Shown here: positions 36,299 to 43,820 of the stretch, in pieces
Layout of the letters: every line of letters starts with the position of its first letter
Position numbering within the stretch: position 1 is the first letter of the stretch
Assembly: GCA_944320885.1 (NCBI GenBank)
Contig: CALUJE010000004.1
Coordinates: forward strand, 1 to 64,000
DNA: 64,000 nucleotides
Reading direction: 5' to 3'
Origin: an uncultured Phocaeicola sp.
Lineage (GTDB): Bacteria; Bacteroidota; Bacteroidia; Bacteroidales; Bacteroidaceae
Program-made: the position numbers and the translations under genes
Notes under the pieces: model-generated
The model's input: the letters and a program-made list of their open reading frames with translations, nothing else
The model's database searches: none
Told to the model about the DNA's origin: nothing

Positions 36299-37393
36299 AT
36301 GGAAACAAAAGCAAACAACACAGAAAACAATGATACACGCAGCCGTCAGGTTGCCAAACTGAGAAAGTTGCGCCGCCGCCATGTGGCAGTAAGTATTCTG
36401 GGAATCCTCGTCTTGGCATGGGGAGTGGTTGAGGCCGGTTGCCTCTTCTTCGACTACAAGCGCACCGAAACGAGCAACGACGCACAGATAGAGCAATACA
36501 TTTCGCCCGTGAACCTTCGTGCTTCGGGCTATATCAAGAAGATATACTTTACCGAGCACCAGCAGGTTCGTAAAGGCGATACGCTGCTTGTGATTGACGA
36601 CCGCGAATATAAAATCAGAGTGATGGAGGCTGAGGCCGCACTCAAGGACGCACTGGCCGGTGAAACGGTGATGGGCGCTACGCTGCAGACTACTCAGACT
36701 TCGGCTTCGGTGTATGAGTCGTCTATCTCGGAAGTGGAAATCCGTCTGGCAAAGCTTGAGAAAGACCGTCAGCGCTATACCAACCTGGTGCAGCGCAAGG
36801 CCGCTACCCCCATTCAGCTGGAACAAATTGAAACCGAGTATGAGGCTACACGCAAGAAACTCGACGGACTGAAGAAACAGCAGAAGGCTGCCCTCTCGGG
36901 AGTGAACGAGGTGTCACACCGCCGCAAGAGCATTGAGGCTGCCATACAGCGTGCCGAGGCTGCCCTTGAGATGGCCCGCCTGAACCTTTCATACTGCGTG
37001 GTGACTGCTCCGTGTGACGGCAAGCTGGGACGCCGTACGCTGGAAGAGGGACAGTATATCACTGCCGGACAGTCGGTAACCTATATCCTTCCCGACACGC
37101 AGAAGTGGGTTGTGGCCAACTACAAGGAAACGCAGGTAGAGCATCTGAGCGTAGGGCAGGAGGTGACACTCACCGTCGATGCCATCAGCGGCAAGGAGTT
37201 CAAGGGAAAGATTACCGCCATATCGGGTGCTACCGGTTCCAAGTATTCACTGGTTCCTACCGACAACTCTGCCGGAAACTTTGTGAAGATACAGCAACGC
37301 ATCCCTGTGCGCATTGACTTCACGGATCTCTCAAAAGAAGATAACGAACGTATGGCTGCCGGAATGATGGTAGTCGTGAAAGCAAAAATCTAA
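36299..37393 (+). CDS. HlyD family periplasmic adaptor (second pump)
   Basis: A 364-residue adaptor. After a basic cytoplasmic N-terminus (RQVAKLRKLRRRHVAVS) comes one membrane helix, then the lipoyl half SNDAQIEQYISPVNLRASGY. A long coiled coil (about 95-215) follows, including VEIRLAKLEKDRQRYTNLVQ, then ARLNLSYCVVTAPCDGKLGR and the barrel segment KWVVANYKETQVEHLSVGQE. It is a clear paralogue of the adaptor at 25435. The gap to the TolC stop is 19 bp and to the MFS start 12 bp, so the three form one transcript. Confidence 0.94.
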   Translation: METKANNTENNDTRSRQVAKLRKLRRRHVAVSILGILVLAWGVVEAGCLFFDYKRTETSNDAQIEQYISPVNLRASGYIKKIYFTEHQQVRKGDTLLVIDDREYKIRVMEAEAALKDALAGETVMGATLQTTQTSASVYESSISEVEIRLAKLEKDRQRYTNLVQRKAATPIQLEQIETEYEATRKKLDGLKKQQKAALSGVNEVSHRRKSIEAAIQRAEAALEMARLNLSYCVVTAPCDGKLGRRTLEEGQYITAGQSVTYILPDTQKWVVANYKETQVEHLSVGQEVTLTVDAISGKEFKGKITAISGATGSKYSLVPTDNSAGNFVKIQQRIPVRIDFTDLSKEDNERMAAGMMVVVKAKI

Positions 37394-37405
37394 AACAATA
37401 CAGTC

Positions 37406-39064
37406 ATGGCATCTTGTCCTAAAAATTATCCGTTTTACAACTGGGTTCCCAAACCGCTGGGCATCATCATCCTGCTCCTGCTGTTCATTCCTATCCTTAC
37501 CGTGGGTGGCGTTTATACGGCCAACAGCGGTGAGATGATGAGCGGACTGGGCATCCAGTCGGAACACATCCAGTTTGTGGGCTTTGTCACTTCGGTAGGG
37601 ATGGCTGCCTTTTCGCCCTTCTTCTATCGGCTGGTGTGCATCCGCCGTGAGAAGATGATGTGTCTGGTGGGCTTCTCGATACTGTATTTACTCAGCTACG
37701 TATGTGCCAAAACCGACAGTATTTTCCTGCTGGCACTGTGCAGTCTCGTGATGGGATTCCTCCGTATGGTGCTGATGATGGTCAACCTGTTTACGCTTAT
37801 CAGGTATGCGTTCGGCATGGAGGCTACACGCAACATCACTCCCGGCATGGAACCTTCGGACGAGGCCGGATGGGACCGTCTCGACAGCGAGAAGAGCGTG
37901 AGCATGCCTACCATCTATCTCTTCTTCATGATACTGGGGCAGGTAGGAACCTCACTCACGGCATGGCTGGCCTACGAGTATGAGTGGCAGTATGTATATT
38001 ACTTCATGATGGGAGCCCTGCTGCTCTCCATTCTGGTGATTTTTGTTACCATGCCTTATCATAAGTTCGTGTCGAGGCGCTTTCCCGTTACGTTCAGCAA
38101 GTTTGCCAACGTGGTGCTGTTCAGCGTACTGTGGTGCAGTGTGATATACGTGCTTGTATACGGCAAGGTGCTCGACTGGTATGACGATTCTACCATCTGC
38201 TGGGCTACGGTCATCGCCCTGGTGTCGGGAGCCGTATTCTTCTATATGGAAAAGACCCACCGCTCTCCTTATTTCCTGCTCGATGTGTTCAAGCTCCGCA
38301 ACATCAACATGGGCGTGGTACTCTTTCTGCTGCTGATGATACTGAATTCGAGCGCCATGCTGGTGAACGTGTTTACCGGAGTGGGCATGAAGATTGACAA
38401 CTGGCAGAATGCCGTGCTGGGCAACTGGGCCATACTGGGCTATTTCATCGGAGGTGTCATTGCCATCGTGCTGGGCAAGCGGGGCGTGCATCTGAAATAT
38501 CTTTTCGGCATGGGATTCCTGTTCATCGGTCTGTCGGCTCTGTTCATGTATTTCGAAGTGCAGACCGACGGTCTTTACGAGCGGATGAAATACCCCGTCA
38601 TTATCCGTGCCATCGGTATGATGTTGCTCTATTCGCTTACGGCCGTGTATGCCAACCAGCGCATGCCTTACAAGTACCTTTCCACTTGGATATGCATTAT
38701 GCTTACCGTACGCATGGTACTGGGACCGGGCATCGGAACCGCGCTTTATACCAACGTGCTTCAGGAGCGCCAGCAGCATTACATCACCCGCTATGCGCAG
38801 AATGTGGATGTGCTTCATCCCGAAGCTTCGGCCTCATACACCCAGACGGTGCAGGGAATGCTTTATCAGGGAAAGAGTCTGGAAGAAGGACAGCAGATGG
38901 CTTCCATGTCGGTTAAGGGAAATATTCAGAAACAGGCCGTGCTCTCGTCAGTAAAGGAAATATCGGGATGGACTCTTTACGCTTGTCTTATTTGTATGAT
39001 ATGGATTGTGGTTATGCCGCATCCTAAAAGAAAATTGTTAACTTCGCAAAACCAGAGTTCATGA
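37406..39064 (+). CDS. MFS multidrug exporter (second pump)
   Basis: A 552-residue protein with about 14 membrane helices (e.g. PLGIIILLLLFIPILTVGGV, NVVLFSVLWCSVIYVLVYG, YFIGGVIAIVLGK). It is related to the transporter at 23835 in layout: both begin with a short soluble part, have a periplasmic N-terminal loop in the form TANSGEMM or STARMM, and end with a basic tail (MPHPKRKLLTSQNQSS). It carries an extra soluble insertion near residues 145-165 (ATRNITPGMEPSDEAGWDRL) absent from the paralogue. It exports an unknown compound with its adaptor and TolC partner. Confidence 0.88.
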   Translation: MASCPKNYPFYNWVPKPLGIIILLLLFIPILTVGGVYTANSGEMMSGLGIQSEHIQFVGFVTSVGMAAFSPFFYRLVCIRREKMMCLVGFSILYLLSYVCAKTDSIFLLALCSLVMGFLRMVLMMVNLFTLIRYAFGMEATRNITPGMEPSDEAGWDRLDSEKSVSMPTIYLFFMILGQVGTSLTAWLAYEYEWQYVYYFMMGALLLSILVIFVTMPYHKFVSRRFPVTFSKFANVVLFSVLWCSVIYVLVYGKVLDWYDDSTICWATVIALVSGAVFFYMEKTHRSPYFLLDVFKLRNINMGVVLFLLLMILNSSAMLVNVFTGVGMKIDNWQNAVLGNWAILGYFIGGVIAIVLGKRGVHLKYLFGMGFLFIGLSALFMYFEVQTDGLYERMKYPVIIRAIGMMLLYSLTAVYANQRMPYKYLSTWICIMLTVRMVLGPGIGTALYTNVLQERQQHYITRYAQNVDVLHPEASASYTQTVQGMLYQGKSLEEGQQMASMSVKGNIQKQAVLSSVKEISGWTLYACLICMIWIVVMPHPKRKLLTSQNQSS

Positions 39065-39077
39065 GTAATTTAAAGGA

Positions 39078-39959
39078 ATGTATATGCTTACGTCGGACGA
39101 ACGTTTATTGCGGCTTGAACAGGCTTTGGCTCACGGGAAGGATATCTGCAGCTCTGCCGGAACGGTCGGCGCTTTTCCCGATGTGCTGATGCGGGTTTTC
39201 CCGGTGACGGGGATAGGATTGATAGTGTGTGAGAAGGGCGGTTTCAGCTTTTCGCTCAACCAGAAGGTTTTCTCCGTTACGGAGGGAGAGACGCTGTTCA
39301 TACCCATTGACAGCCTTTTTCAGGTGCTCCGTGTGGAAGAAGACCTGCAGATGTCGCTGCTCTTCTATCAGATAGAGCCTATCCGCGACATACTGGGCAA
39401 TTCGATTACGGCCATGCATTTATATTCCCTGCTTACTCCGGAACCATGTTATGTTATGAATACCGGTGAAGAAAAAGATATTCTGATGTATGCTTCGTTG
39501 CTGGGCAACGTAGAGCAGACAGAAGAAGACGTGTTCAGTCATTACGAGCGCAAGCTGCTTCTGCTGGCGCTTACCTACCGCCTCTGTTCCATATACAGCC
39601 GCAAGATGCTGAACAAAGACAATGCTACCGGACGCAAGACGCAGGTGTTTATCCGCCTTGTGCAGCTCATAGAGAAGCATTACATGCAGGAGCGTGATGT
39701 GGCGTTCTATGCCGACAAGCTTTGTCTGTCGCCCAAGCATCTGTCGGCTCTTTCGAAATCCATATGCGGCTATACCGTGCAACAGCTCGTGTTCAGAGCC
39801 ATTATCCGCAAAAGTATCTCATTACTGAAAAATACGCAGAAGTCCATTCAGGAAATTTCCGACGATTTCAACTTCCCGAATGCCTCTTATTTCGGTACCT
39901 TCTTCAAAAAGCAGACAGGAGTGTCACCGCAGCAGTACAGGGAAACGGTGATGAAATGA
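39078..39959 (+). CDS. AraC family regulator of the second efflux operon
   Basis: A 293-residue regulator with an N-terminal cupin-like domain (FSFSLNQKVFSVTEGETLFI) and a C-terminal AraC DNA-binding domain: RDVAFYADKLCLSPKHLSAL, then LRKSISLL-type linker, IQEISDDFNFPNASYFGTFF and KKQTGVSPQQYRE. It starts 14 bp after the MFS stop and is most likely the last gene of the pump operon, so it probably controls that operon or responds to its substrate. A second ATG two codons in (39084) is equally possible as the start. The first pump operon has no such gene. Confidence 0.92.
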   Translation: MYMLTSDERLLRLEQALAHGKDICSSAGTVGAFPDVLMRVFPVTGIGLIVCEKGGFSFSLNQKVFSVTEGETLFIPIDSLFQVLRVEEDLQMSLLFYQIEPIRDILGNSITAMHLYSLLTPEPCYVMNTGEEKDILMYASLLGNVEQTEEDVFSHYERKLLLLALTYRLCSIYSRKMLNKDNATGRKTQVFIRLVQLIEKHYMQERDVAFYADKLCLSPKHLSALSKSICGYTVQQLVFRAIIRKSISLLKNTQKSIQEISDDFNFPNASYFGTFFKKQTGVSPQQYRETVMK

Positions 39960-40117
39960 GGGGGTGAGTTACGTCGGCGGGTGTGTTGGCCAAAAGAGAA
40001 TATCGTCCGTATCGTAGAAAACGAAGATGCGAACGATATCCCTCCCTCAGCTTCTTGCCAGAAGTATCATTTATGCGCAGTGTGAAAATGTTTTTGTTTA
40101 TTAGATACTTTCCTGAT

Positions 40118-41464
40118 TTACCTACAATATCTGTCTAGAAGCGACTTTATATCAGTTCTGCCTAATTGATAGGCCTTTTTTAAATGAATGCAAGCGTTTG
40201 ATATTTCATTGGCTTCTATTTCCTGGAGTGCAAGATTAACCAATGTGTTTTTTAAATCAAAGTTAAGTTGAACAGCTTTATTGTAGTAATAGATTGACTG
40301 TTCATGAATATGCAATTCTCCATAAATGTATCCTAAGTTGTAGTATGCTCCGCCAAAATCAGGTTTTATATTCTTGCATTTATGAAAAACGGATATAGCT
40401 TCTTCATACTTTTGCATACCTATTAGTATAGCCCCTTTTAAATTGTAATATTCAACCTCCGTAGGATTGATTTCAATAGCTTTTGATATAGCATGTAAGG
40501 CTTCTTCCGTTTTTTGCATATTGGATAATATGTGTGCTACGTTATATTGGATATCACCGTTGTCAGGCATAAGTTTTGTGGCTTTCATCGCATATTCATA
40601 TGCGTTTGTAAAATTTCCACAATAATTCTCCATTATAGCTAAGTTTATATAGGCAGGAGCGCTCTTTATCGAATTAGGTTCTATTTTGATAGTCCTTTCA
40701 TAATATTTCTTTGCAGAATCCGGTTGGCTCAAGTAAAGATAGTAAATCTGTCCTAAGTTAAAATTGTTCTCTGCGTTGTATGGATCTAAGCTTAATGATT
40801 TCTTTGCACAAGAATAAGCTTTTTCTATATCCTCTTGTTCTATATAGGATGTAGCCATGTTAGCATAAATTTTAGCATTATCAGGTGCAATATTTAGGGC
40901 TTTATTCAATAGTTTTAATGCTTCTTGTGGTGTTTCTGATAAATTAGCAAGTCCCATATAAGCGCTTGCTTTTATATCACTATTTGTTGTTGACAAAGCT
41001 AATTGATAGAATTCTTTAGCTTTAATATTGTCGTTTAGCAGATATAAAATGGAAGCTTTATTGATATAAGCCTCTGCAATCTCATCAGTGGATAATGCCG
41101 TTTTATATTTATTACTAATGAAATAGTCTATGTCATTTAAGCCTTCTTGGTGTAATCCTAAATTAGATTTGACGATACCTCTTTGGTGATAAGCGTTTAA
41201 GACCTCCTTTTCATTCTTGTTTAGTTCAATAATTTTATTCAAGTCTTGAATCTCTGCTTCATAATCAGACATTACATCATAGATAGATGCTCTGAAAAGG
41301 TAGAAGCTACTGCTGTCTGGATTTTCTTCTATTGCCTTACTGATTTCATTCAAAGCGGATTTGAATTGTTTATTTTTCCAATAAGCCATCGCTTGTTCTT
41401 TAGAGCTTTTTGGTAGGCATGAGACTAGCATGAGAATAGTAAATAGGATAGATATGTTTTTCAT
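40118..41464 (-). CDS. TPR-repeat lipoprotein
   Basis: A 448-residue lipoprotein (ISILFTILMLVSCLPKSS, Cys16) built almost entirely of about eleven tetratricopeptide repeats, e.g. ALNEISKAIEENPDSSSFYL, ALKLLNKALNIAPDNAKIYA, AYSCAKKSLSLDPYNAENNF and SIYYYNKAVQLNFDLKNTLV. TPR solenoids bind peptides or hold complexes together; here it faces the periplasm or is outer-membrane bound. It is the last gene of a tight minus-strand operon of three tiny membrane proteins, starting 14 bp after the last of them. Codon use is AT-rich compared with the flanking core genes. Confidence 0.85.
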   Translation of the reverse strand: MKNISILFTILMLVSCLPKSSKEQAMAYWKNKQFKSALNEISKAIEENPDSSSFYLFRASIYDVMSDYEAEIQDLNKIIELNKNEKEVLNAYHQRGIVKSNLGLHQEGLNDIDYFISNKYKTALSTDEIAEAYINKASILYLLNDNIKAKEFYQLALSTTNSDIKASAYMGLANLSETPQEALKLLNKALNIAPDNAKIYANMATSYIEQEDIEKAYSCAKKSLSLDPYNAENNFNLGQIYYLYLSQPDSAKKYYERTIKIEPNSIKSAPAYINLAIMENYCGNFTNAYEYAMKATKLMPDNGDIQYNVAHILSNMQKTEEALHAISKAIEINPTEVEYYNLKGAILIGMQKYEEAISVFHKCKNIKPDFGGAYYNLGYIYGELHIHEQSIYYYNKAVQLNFDLKNTLVNLALQEIEANEISNACIHLKKAYQLGRTDIKSLLDRYCR

Positions 41465-41478
41465 GATATGCAGTATTT

Positions 41479-41697
41479 TTATTGTTTAAATATTGATACG
41501 ATGCCGGTAATTATCAAGGACGCAATGAAATGTCCTGCTTTAGTCAAGATTCCCCATGTGATTAAGAAACCTACAGCACTCCAGAAACTGTCTGGCTCAA
41601 TCCAATTCCATGCTAAAAAGCCACTGCCTATAAATACGGCTATGGTTGCAGAATATAATAATCCGATGATAATACATCCGTAGTTTGAATCATTCAT
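41479..41697 (-). CDS. Small membrane protein of unknown function
   Basis: A 72-residue protein with two clear membrane helices (CIIIGLLYSATIAVFIGSGF and about FWSAVGFLITWGIL, with a third hydrophobic end FIASLIITGIVSIF). No family is recognised. Its start overlaps the end of the upstream 100-residue gene by 8 bp and its stop lies 14 bp before the TPR lipoprotein gene, so it is translated as part of that operon. Confidence 0.65.
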   Translation of the reverse strand: MNDSNYGCIIIGLLYSATIAVFIGSGFLAWNWIEPDSFWSAVGFLITWGILTKAGHFIASLIITGIVSIFKQ

Positions 41698-41989
41698 GTT
41701 TTTCAGATTTTAGAGTTAATGATTGGATGATAAATAAGACGGCTGCAATGATGTCTATTGGTATCCAAATAGCTTTGTTATGCAGATAAACAGGTATGAT
41801 AGGATTGAAAATAATAGCAATGGCGGCAAAAGCCATTTGCCAATAACTGAAATCCTTGACAGGCTTATTCGCTAAAGCACAGATAGCACCGATGGTCACG
41901 ATTATTCTGACAAGCGTGTAATAACCAATGGGCAAATTTCCGATGCCTAAAAGCAATAGGACAGAACAAAGTAAAAATAAGTATTTCAT
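41690..41989 (-). CDS. Small membrane protein (DUF6804-like)
   Basis: A 99-residue protein from the ATG at 41987-41989. The open frame extends 34 codons upstream but that part overlaps the preceding gene and has no protein-like character. It has four hydrophobic helices: YLFLLCSVLLLLGIGNLPIG, LVRIIVTIGAICALA, WQMAFAAIAIIFNPIIPVYL and WIPIDIIAAVLFIIQSL. The segment GNLPIGYYTLVRIIVTIGA recalls the DUF6804 family, without certainty. It lies in the four-gene operon upstream of the TPR lipoprotein. Confidence 0.65.
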   Translation of the reverse strand: MKYLFLLCSVLLLLGIGNLPIGYYTLVRIIVTIGAICALANKPVKDFSYWQMAFAAIAIIFNPIIPVYLHNKAIWIPIDIIAAVLFIIQSLTLKSEKHE

Positions 41990-41994
41990 AGGCG

Positions 41995-42147
41995 TTAAGA
42001 AGAAAGACCAGCAATAAATAATGCTCCCCATGCGAGGAAAATGATAATTCCTAGACAACCGGCTTTTCCTCCAATATAATCCAAAGGCCAAAGAGGTCCG
42101 AATAGTAAAGCCAGTATTACATAAATGACAATAGCTGCGGTAACCAT
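41995..42147 (-). CDS. Very small membrane protein of unknown function
   Basis: A 50-residue ORF from the ATG at 42145-42147 with two helices (AAIVIYVILALLFGPLWPLD and GCLGIIIFLAWGALFIAG). A longer reading from 42228 would run through the terminator of the small RNA, so the short form is preferred. The stop is 5 bp before the next start. Tight spacing with three other genes is the main reason to believe it is real. Confidence 0.5.
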   Translation of the reverse strand: MVTAAIVIYVILALLFGPLWPLDYIGGKAGCLGIIIFLAWGALFIAGLSS

Positions 42148-42200
42148 GACTGTTAGTTTGCTAAAATCTTCTCCAGTTCCGTGAAAAGTAGATTTATAAA

Positions 42201-42231
42201 AACAAAAAAGCGTGGAACTGTATGCCACACT
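42201..42231 (-). terminator. Intrinsic terminator of the small RNA
   Basis: On the minus strand AGTGTGG-catacagtt-CCACGCT followed by TTTTTTG. Stem arms in plus coordinates are 42209-42215 and 42225-42231. Confidence 0.8.
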
Positions 42232-42430
42232 CTTAATGCACAGGCCCTGAGAAAACCTTTAGGAACAGAATGGGTATAACAGCCCCACGCGTATAGATTG
42301 CGTGGAAGCCATTATATCGTCTCTTGTTCCTAATTCTTGAAGTTTCTCAGGCTTCGTGCATACAAGAAGAAGACATAACGCCTCTTTATATTATTTTCTA
42401 AAAATGTATAGGATATAGTATCTCCATATC
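42203..42430 (-). ncRNA. Structured small RNA, 6S RNA-like candidate
   Basis: A free-standing transcription unit of about 228 nt. It has a consensus promoter (42437-42468), no ORF and an intrinsic terminator (42201-42231). Inside lies a 126-nt rod (42236-42361) made of paired arms. These are ATGCAC with GTGCAT at the base, GCC-TGAGAAA with TTTCTCAGGC, TTAGGAACAG with CTTGTTCCTAA, an internal bubble (left ATTCTGGG-side 42269-42280, right 42311-42322), and a tip AGCCCCACGC/GCGTGGAAGCC around a 9-nt loop. A small hairpin GGATAT...ATATCC opens the RNA. A long rod with a central bubble, own promoter and terminator is the layout of 6S RNA, which binds RNA polymerase. I could not compare it with covariance models, so the identity is tentative. 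SRP RNA and tmRNA signatures are absent. Confidence 0.65.
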
Positions 42431-42436
42431 CACTTG

Positions 42437-42468
42437 CAAAAGTATGATAATTTTATTGTGCTACCAAA
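42437..42468 (-). promoter_or_regulatory. Bacteroidetes-type promoter of the small RNA
   Basis: On the minus strand TTTG (42465-42468), 20-bp spacer, TACTTTTG (42437-42444): a full consensus match. The predicted start is near 42430. Confidence 0.8.
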
Positions 42469-42553
42469 TAAAAGTATGTTAATCAGATTTTATATTTTGT
42501 CCGAAAATGTAAAACTTTTGCTCGTTTCTGTTTGTAACCTATTAAATGTAACC

Positions 42554-42831
42554 CATAGAATAAATACTCAAAAAATGAGTCAACTCTCATTACGAATAAG
42601 CCTGTTTCAGAGTCAACCTCTTTTATTTATAAAGAGATTTTAAGTCAACCAAATCCGTTAAATGACAAACTTTCGATAATGGCAAATATGACGCATCTTT
42701 GTCAGGCCGAACAACAAGGCCGGAACTCTTGCATGTTCGGTACATCGAAAACGGACTACCTAATCAGAACGGTATTCGGCAAAGTGTCTATTCAAACAGA
42801 AGCGTTTCTTGAGAACTGTCTACTGTTATAG
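42554..42831 (+). pseudogene. Open frame of about 90 codons, possible gene remnant
   Basis: A plus-strand frame stays open from about 42554 to the TAG at 42829-42831. The only good ATG is at 42679, giving a 50-residue product beginning MANMTHLCQAEQQGRN. Upstream of it the frame reads ESTLITNKPVS and ESTSFIYKEIL, produced by AGTCAAC repeats. I recognise no family. It may be the tail of a lost gene in this AT-rich accessory stretch, or chance. Confidence 0.25.
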
Positions 42832-42882
42832 TTTATAATACAAAATAGCGTCTAGTTAAATCAGGAAAAGACAAGACTACAG

Positions 42883-43036
42883 TTTCAGAAAAGTTTCACC
42901 CGTAGAAACTTTTGTTCCACCGGCGTGAAACTTTAGTTTCTCTTCGTTGAAACTATTGTTTCACTGGGGAGAAACTTTATTTTCACTTAGCTGAAACTTT
43001 TGTTTCACCTGGTGGAACTTATGTGAAACTTTTGTA
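42883..43036. repeat. Tandem array of 22-bp palindromic units (GAAAC family)
   Basis: Seven imperfect units with exact 22-bp spacing: GAAAC starts at 42905, 42927, 42949, 42971 and 42993, a decayed unit at 43015, and a partial first unit at 42883. The consensus is GAAACTTTTGTTTCACCnGG plus two variable bases; each unit contains the inverted pair GAAAC/GTTTC. It abuts a decayed copy of the pyrD 3' end. Confidence 0.85.
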
Positions 43037-43072
43037 GCGGATTTTCGGACTCCTTGTTTGTGTCGGCACAAT
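43005..43072 (-). pseudogene. Decayed copy of the 3' end of the neighbouring pyrD-like gene
   Basis: On the minus strand the stretch reads ADTNKESENPLQKFHISS and then a stop. The true gene at 43821 ends ADMNEEPESPLQKFRMNSAK. At DNA level about 37 of 50 bases agree and most differences are transitions. It lies on the far side of the small secreted-protein gene, about 800 bp from the parent, and has no longer reading frame. Confidence 0.75.
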
Positions 43073-43128
43073 GCTTGATGTTATCATCATTCGGTTCGGA
43101 ATAGCCAAAAATGAAACCTGCGTTTCCG

Positions 43129-43160
43129 TTTGTTTCTGCGCTCATCTTTCATTATATTTG
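43129..43160 (+). promoter_or_regulatory. Bacteroidetes-type promoter of the small secreted-protein gene
   Basis: TTTG at 43129-43132, 20-bp spacer, TATATTTG at 43153-43160. The predicted start is near 43167, a leader of about 44 nt. Confidence 0.8.
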
Positions 43161-43210
43161 TAGGCAGGAGAATCGGTCAATATAGTATAAATATTAAATA
43201 CCGGCCTGCC

Positions 43211-43756
43211 ATGAAAACGAAAGCATTCATCAGCCTGATTATTTGCCTGTGTTGTACTGTGAGCGTTTATGCACAGTCAAAATTGTATGAAGAGACCAAA
43301 CAGATTCAAGGGGACGGATATACCTATCAGTGTGAGACGGACGGTGTTCTTGTTGTATTGTACAATACCAACCAACAATTTGTGACAACAGATCAGATAA
43401 ACAGAAAAACCGGAAAGTATTCCAGTATCAAGGATTCATATACTCCACAATTTGAAAGTGATACATGGACTCGCCCCAAATGCTATTCCATTGTCAGCAA
43501 TGCTTTTTCGGAGCTGGAAAAGCAAAAGCTAAAAGGGCAAAGAATACAAATATCTTTGTATATACATCCCGATACAGGAAGAGTAATAGATGTGAGGTTT
43601 GCATTTGGCAATAGAGATATTTTTTCTACAATCCCTGTTTCTGTATATCGTAAAATAGAGCTGGAGCTCAAGAAGAATATAAGGTTTACTCCCACTGAGC
43701 ATGGAAAGCAATTCAACTATATATTACTTTGGTGGTCACAGGAGGTAAGTGAATAA
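43211..43756 (+). CDS. Small secreted protein of unknown function (DUF5043-like)
   Basis: A 181-residue protein from the ATG at 43211, which follows the promoter and opens a signal peptide (MKTKAFISLIICLCCTVSVYA, cleaved before QSKLYEE). The mature part has a beta-rich opening (YTYQCETDGVLVVLYNTNQQ) and a C-terminal half resembling a TonB-C-like or beta-sandwich pattern (ISLYIHPDTGRVIDVRFAFG, then IELELKKNIRFTPTEHGKQF). It resembles Bacteroides DUF5043 proteins, with moderate certainty. It sits between a decayed copy and the true 3' end of a pyrD-like gene, which suggests it arrived by insertion or that a duplication framed it. Confidence 0.75.
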   Translation: MKTKAFISLIICLCCTVSVYAQSKLYEETKQIQGDGYTYQCETDGVLVVLYNTNQQFVTTDQINRKTGKYSSIKDSYTPQFESDTWTRPKCYSIVSNAFSELEKQKLKGQRIQISLYIHPDTGRVIDVRFAFGNRDIFSTIPVSVYRKIELELKKNIRFTPTEHGKQFNYILLWWSQEVSE

Positions 43757-43771
43757 CGATAGGATATATCA

Positions 43772-43814
43772 AAGTTTCACTTGCAATAACAAAGGTTTCT
43801 TGCAAGTGAAACTT
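43772..43814. terminator. Perfect 15-bp inverted repeat between convergent genes
   Basis: AAGTTTCACTTGCAA (43772-43786) and TTGCAAGTGAAACTT (43800-43814) around a 13-base loop. It contains the same GTTTCA/TGAAAC core as the 22-bp array at 42883 and could end transcription from both sides, though the T-run is weak. Confidence 0.65.
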
Positions 43815-43820
43815 CTGTCT

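Noticed and set aside
42203..42430. SRP RNA or tmRNA
   Set aside because: The SRP apical GGAAG/AGCA tetraloop region and the tmRNA tRNA-like ends and tag reading frame are not present.
42883..43036. Possible CRISPR array
   Set aside because: The 22-bp units follow each other without unique spacers, and no cas gene is nearby; it is a simple tandem repeat.
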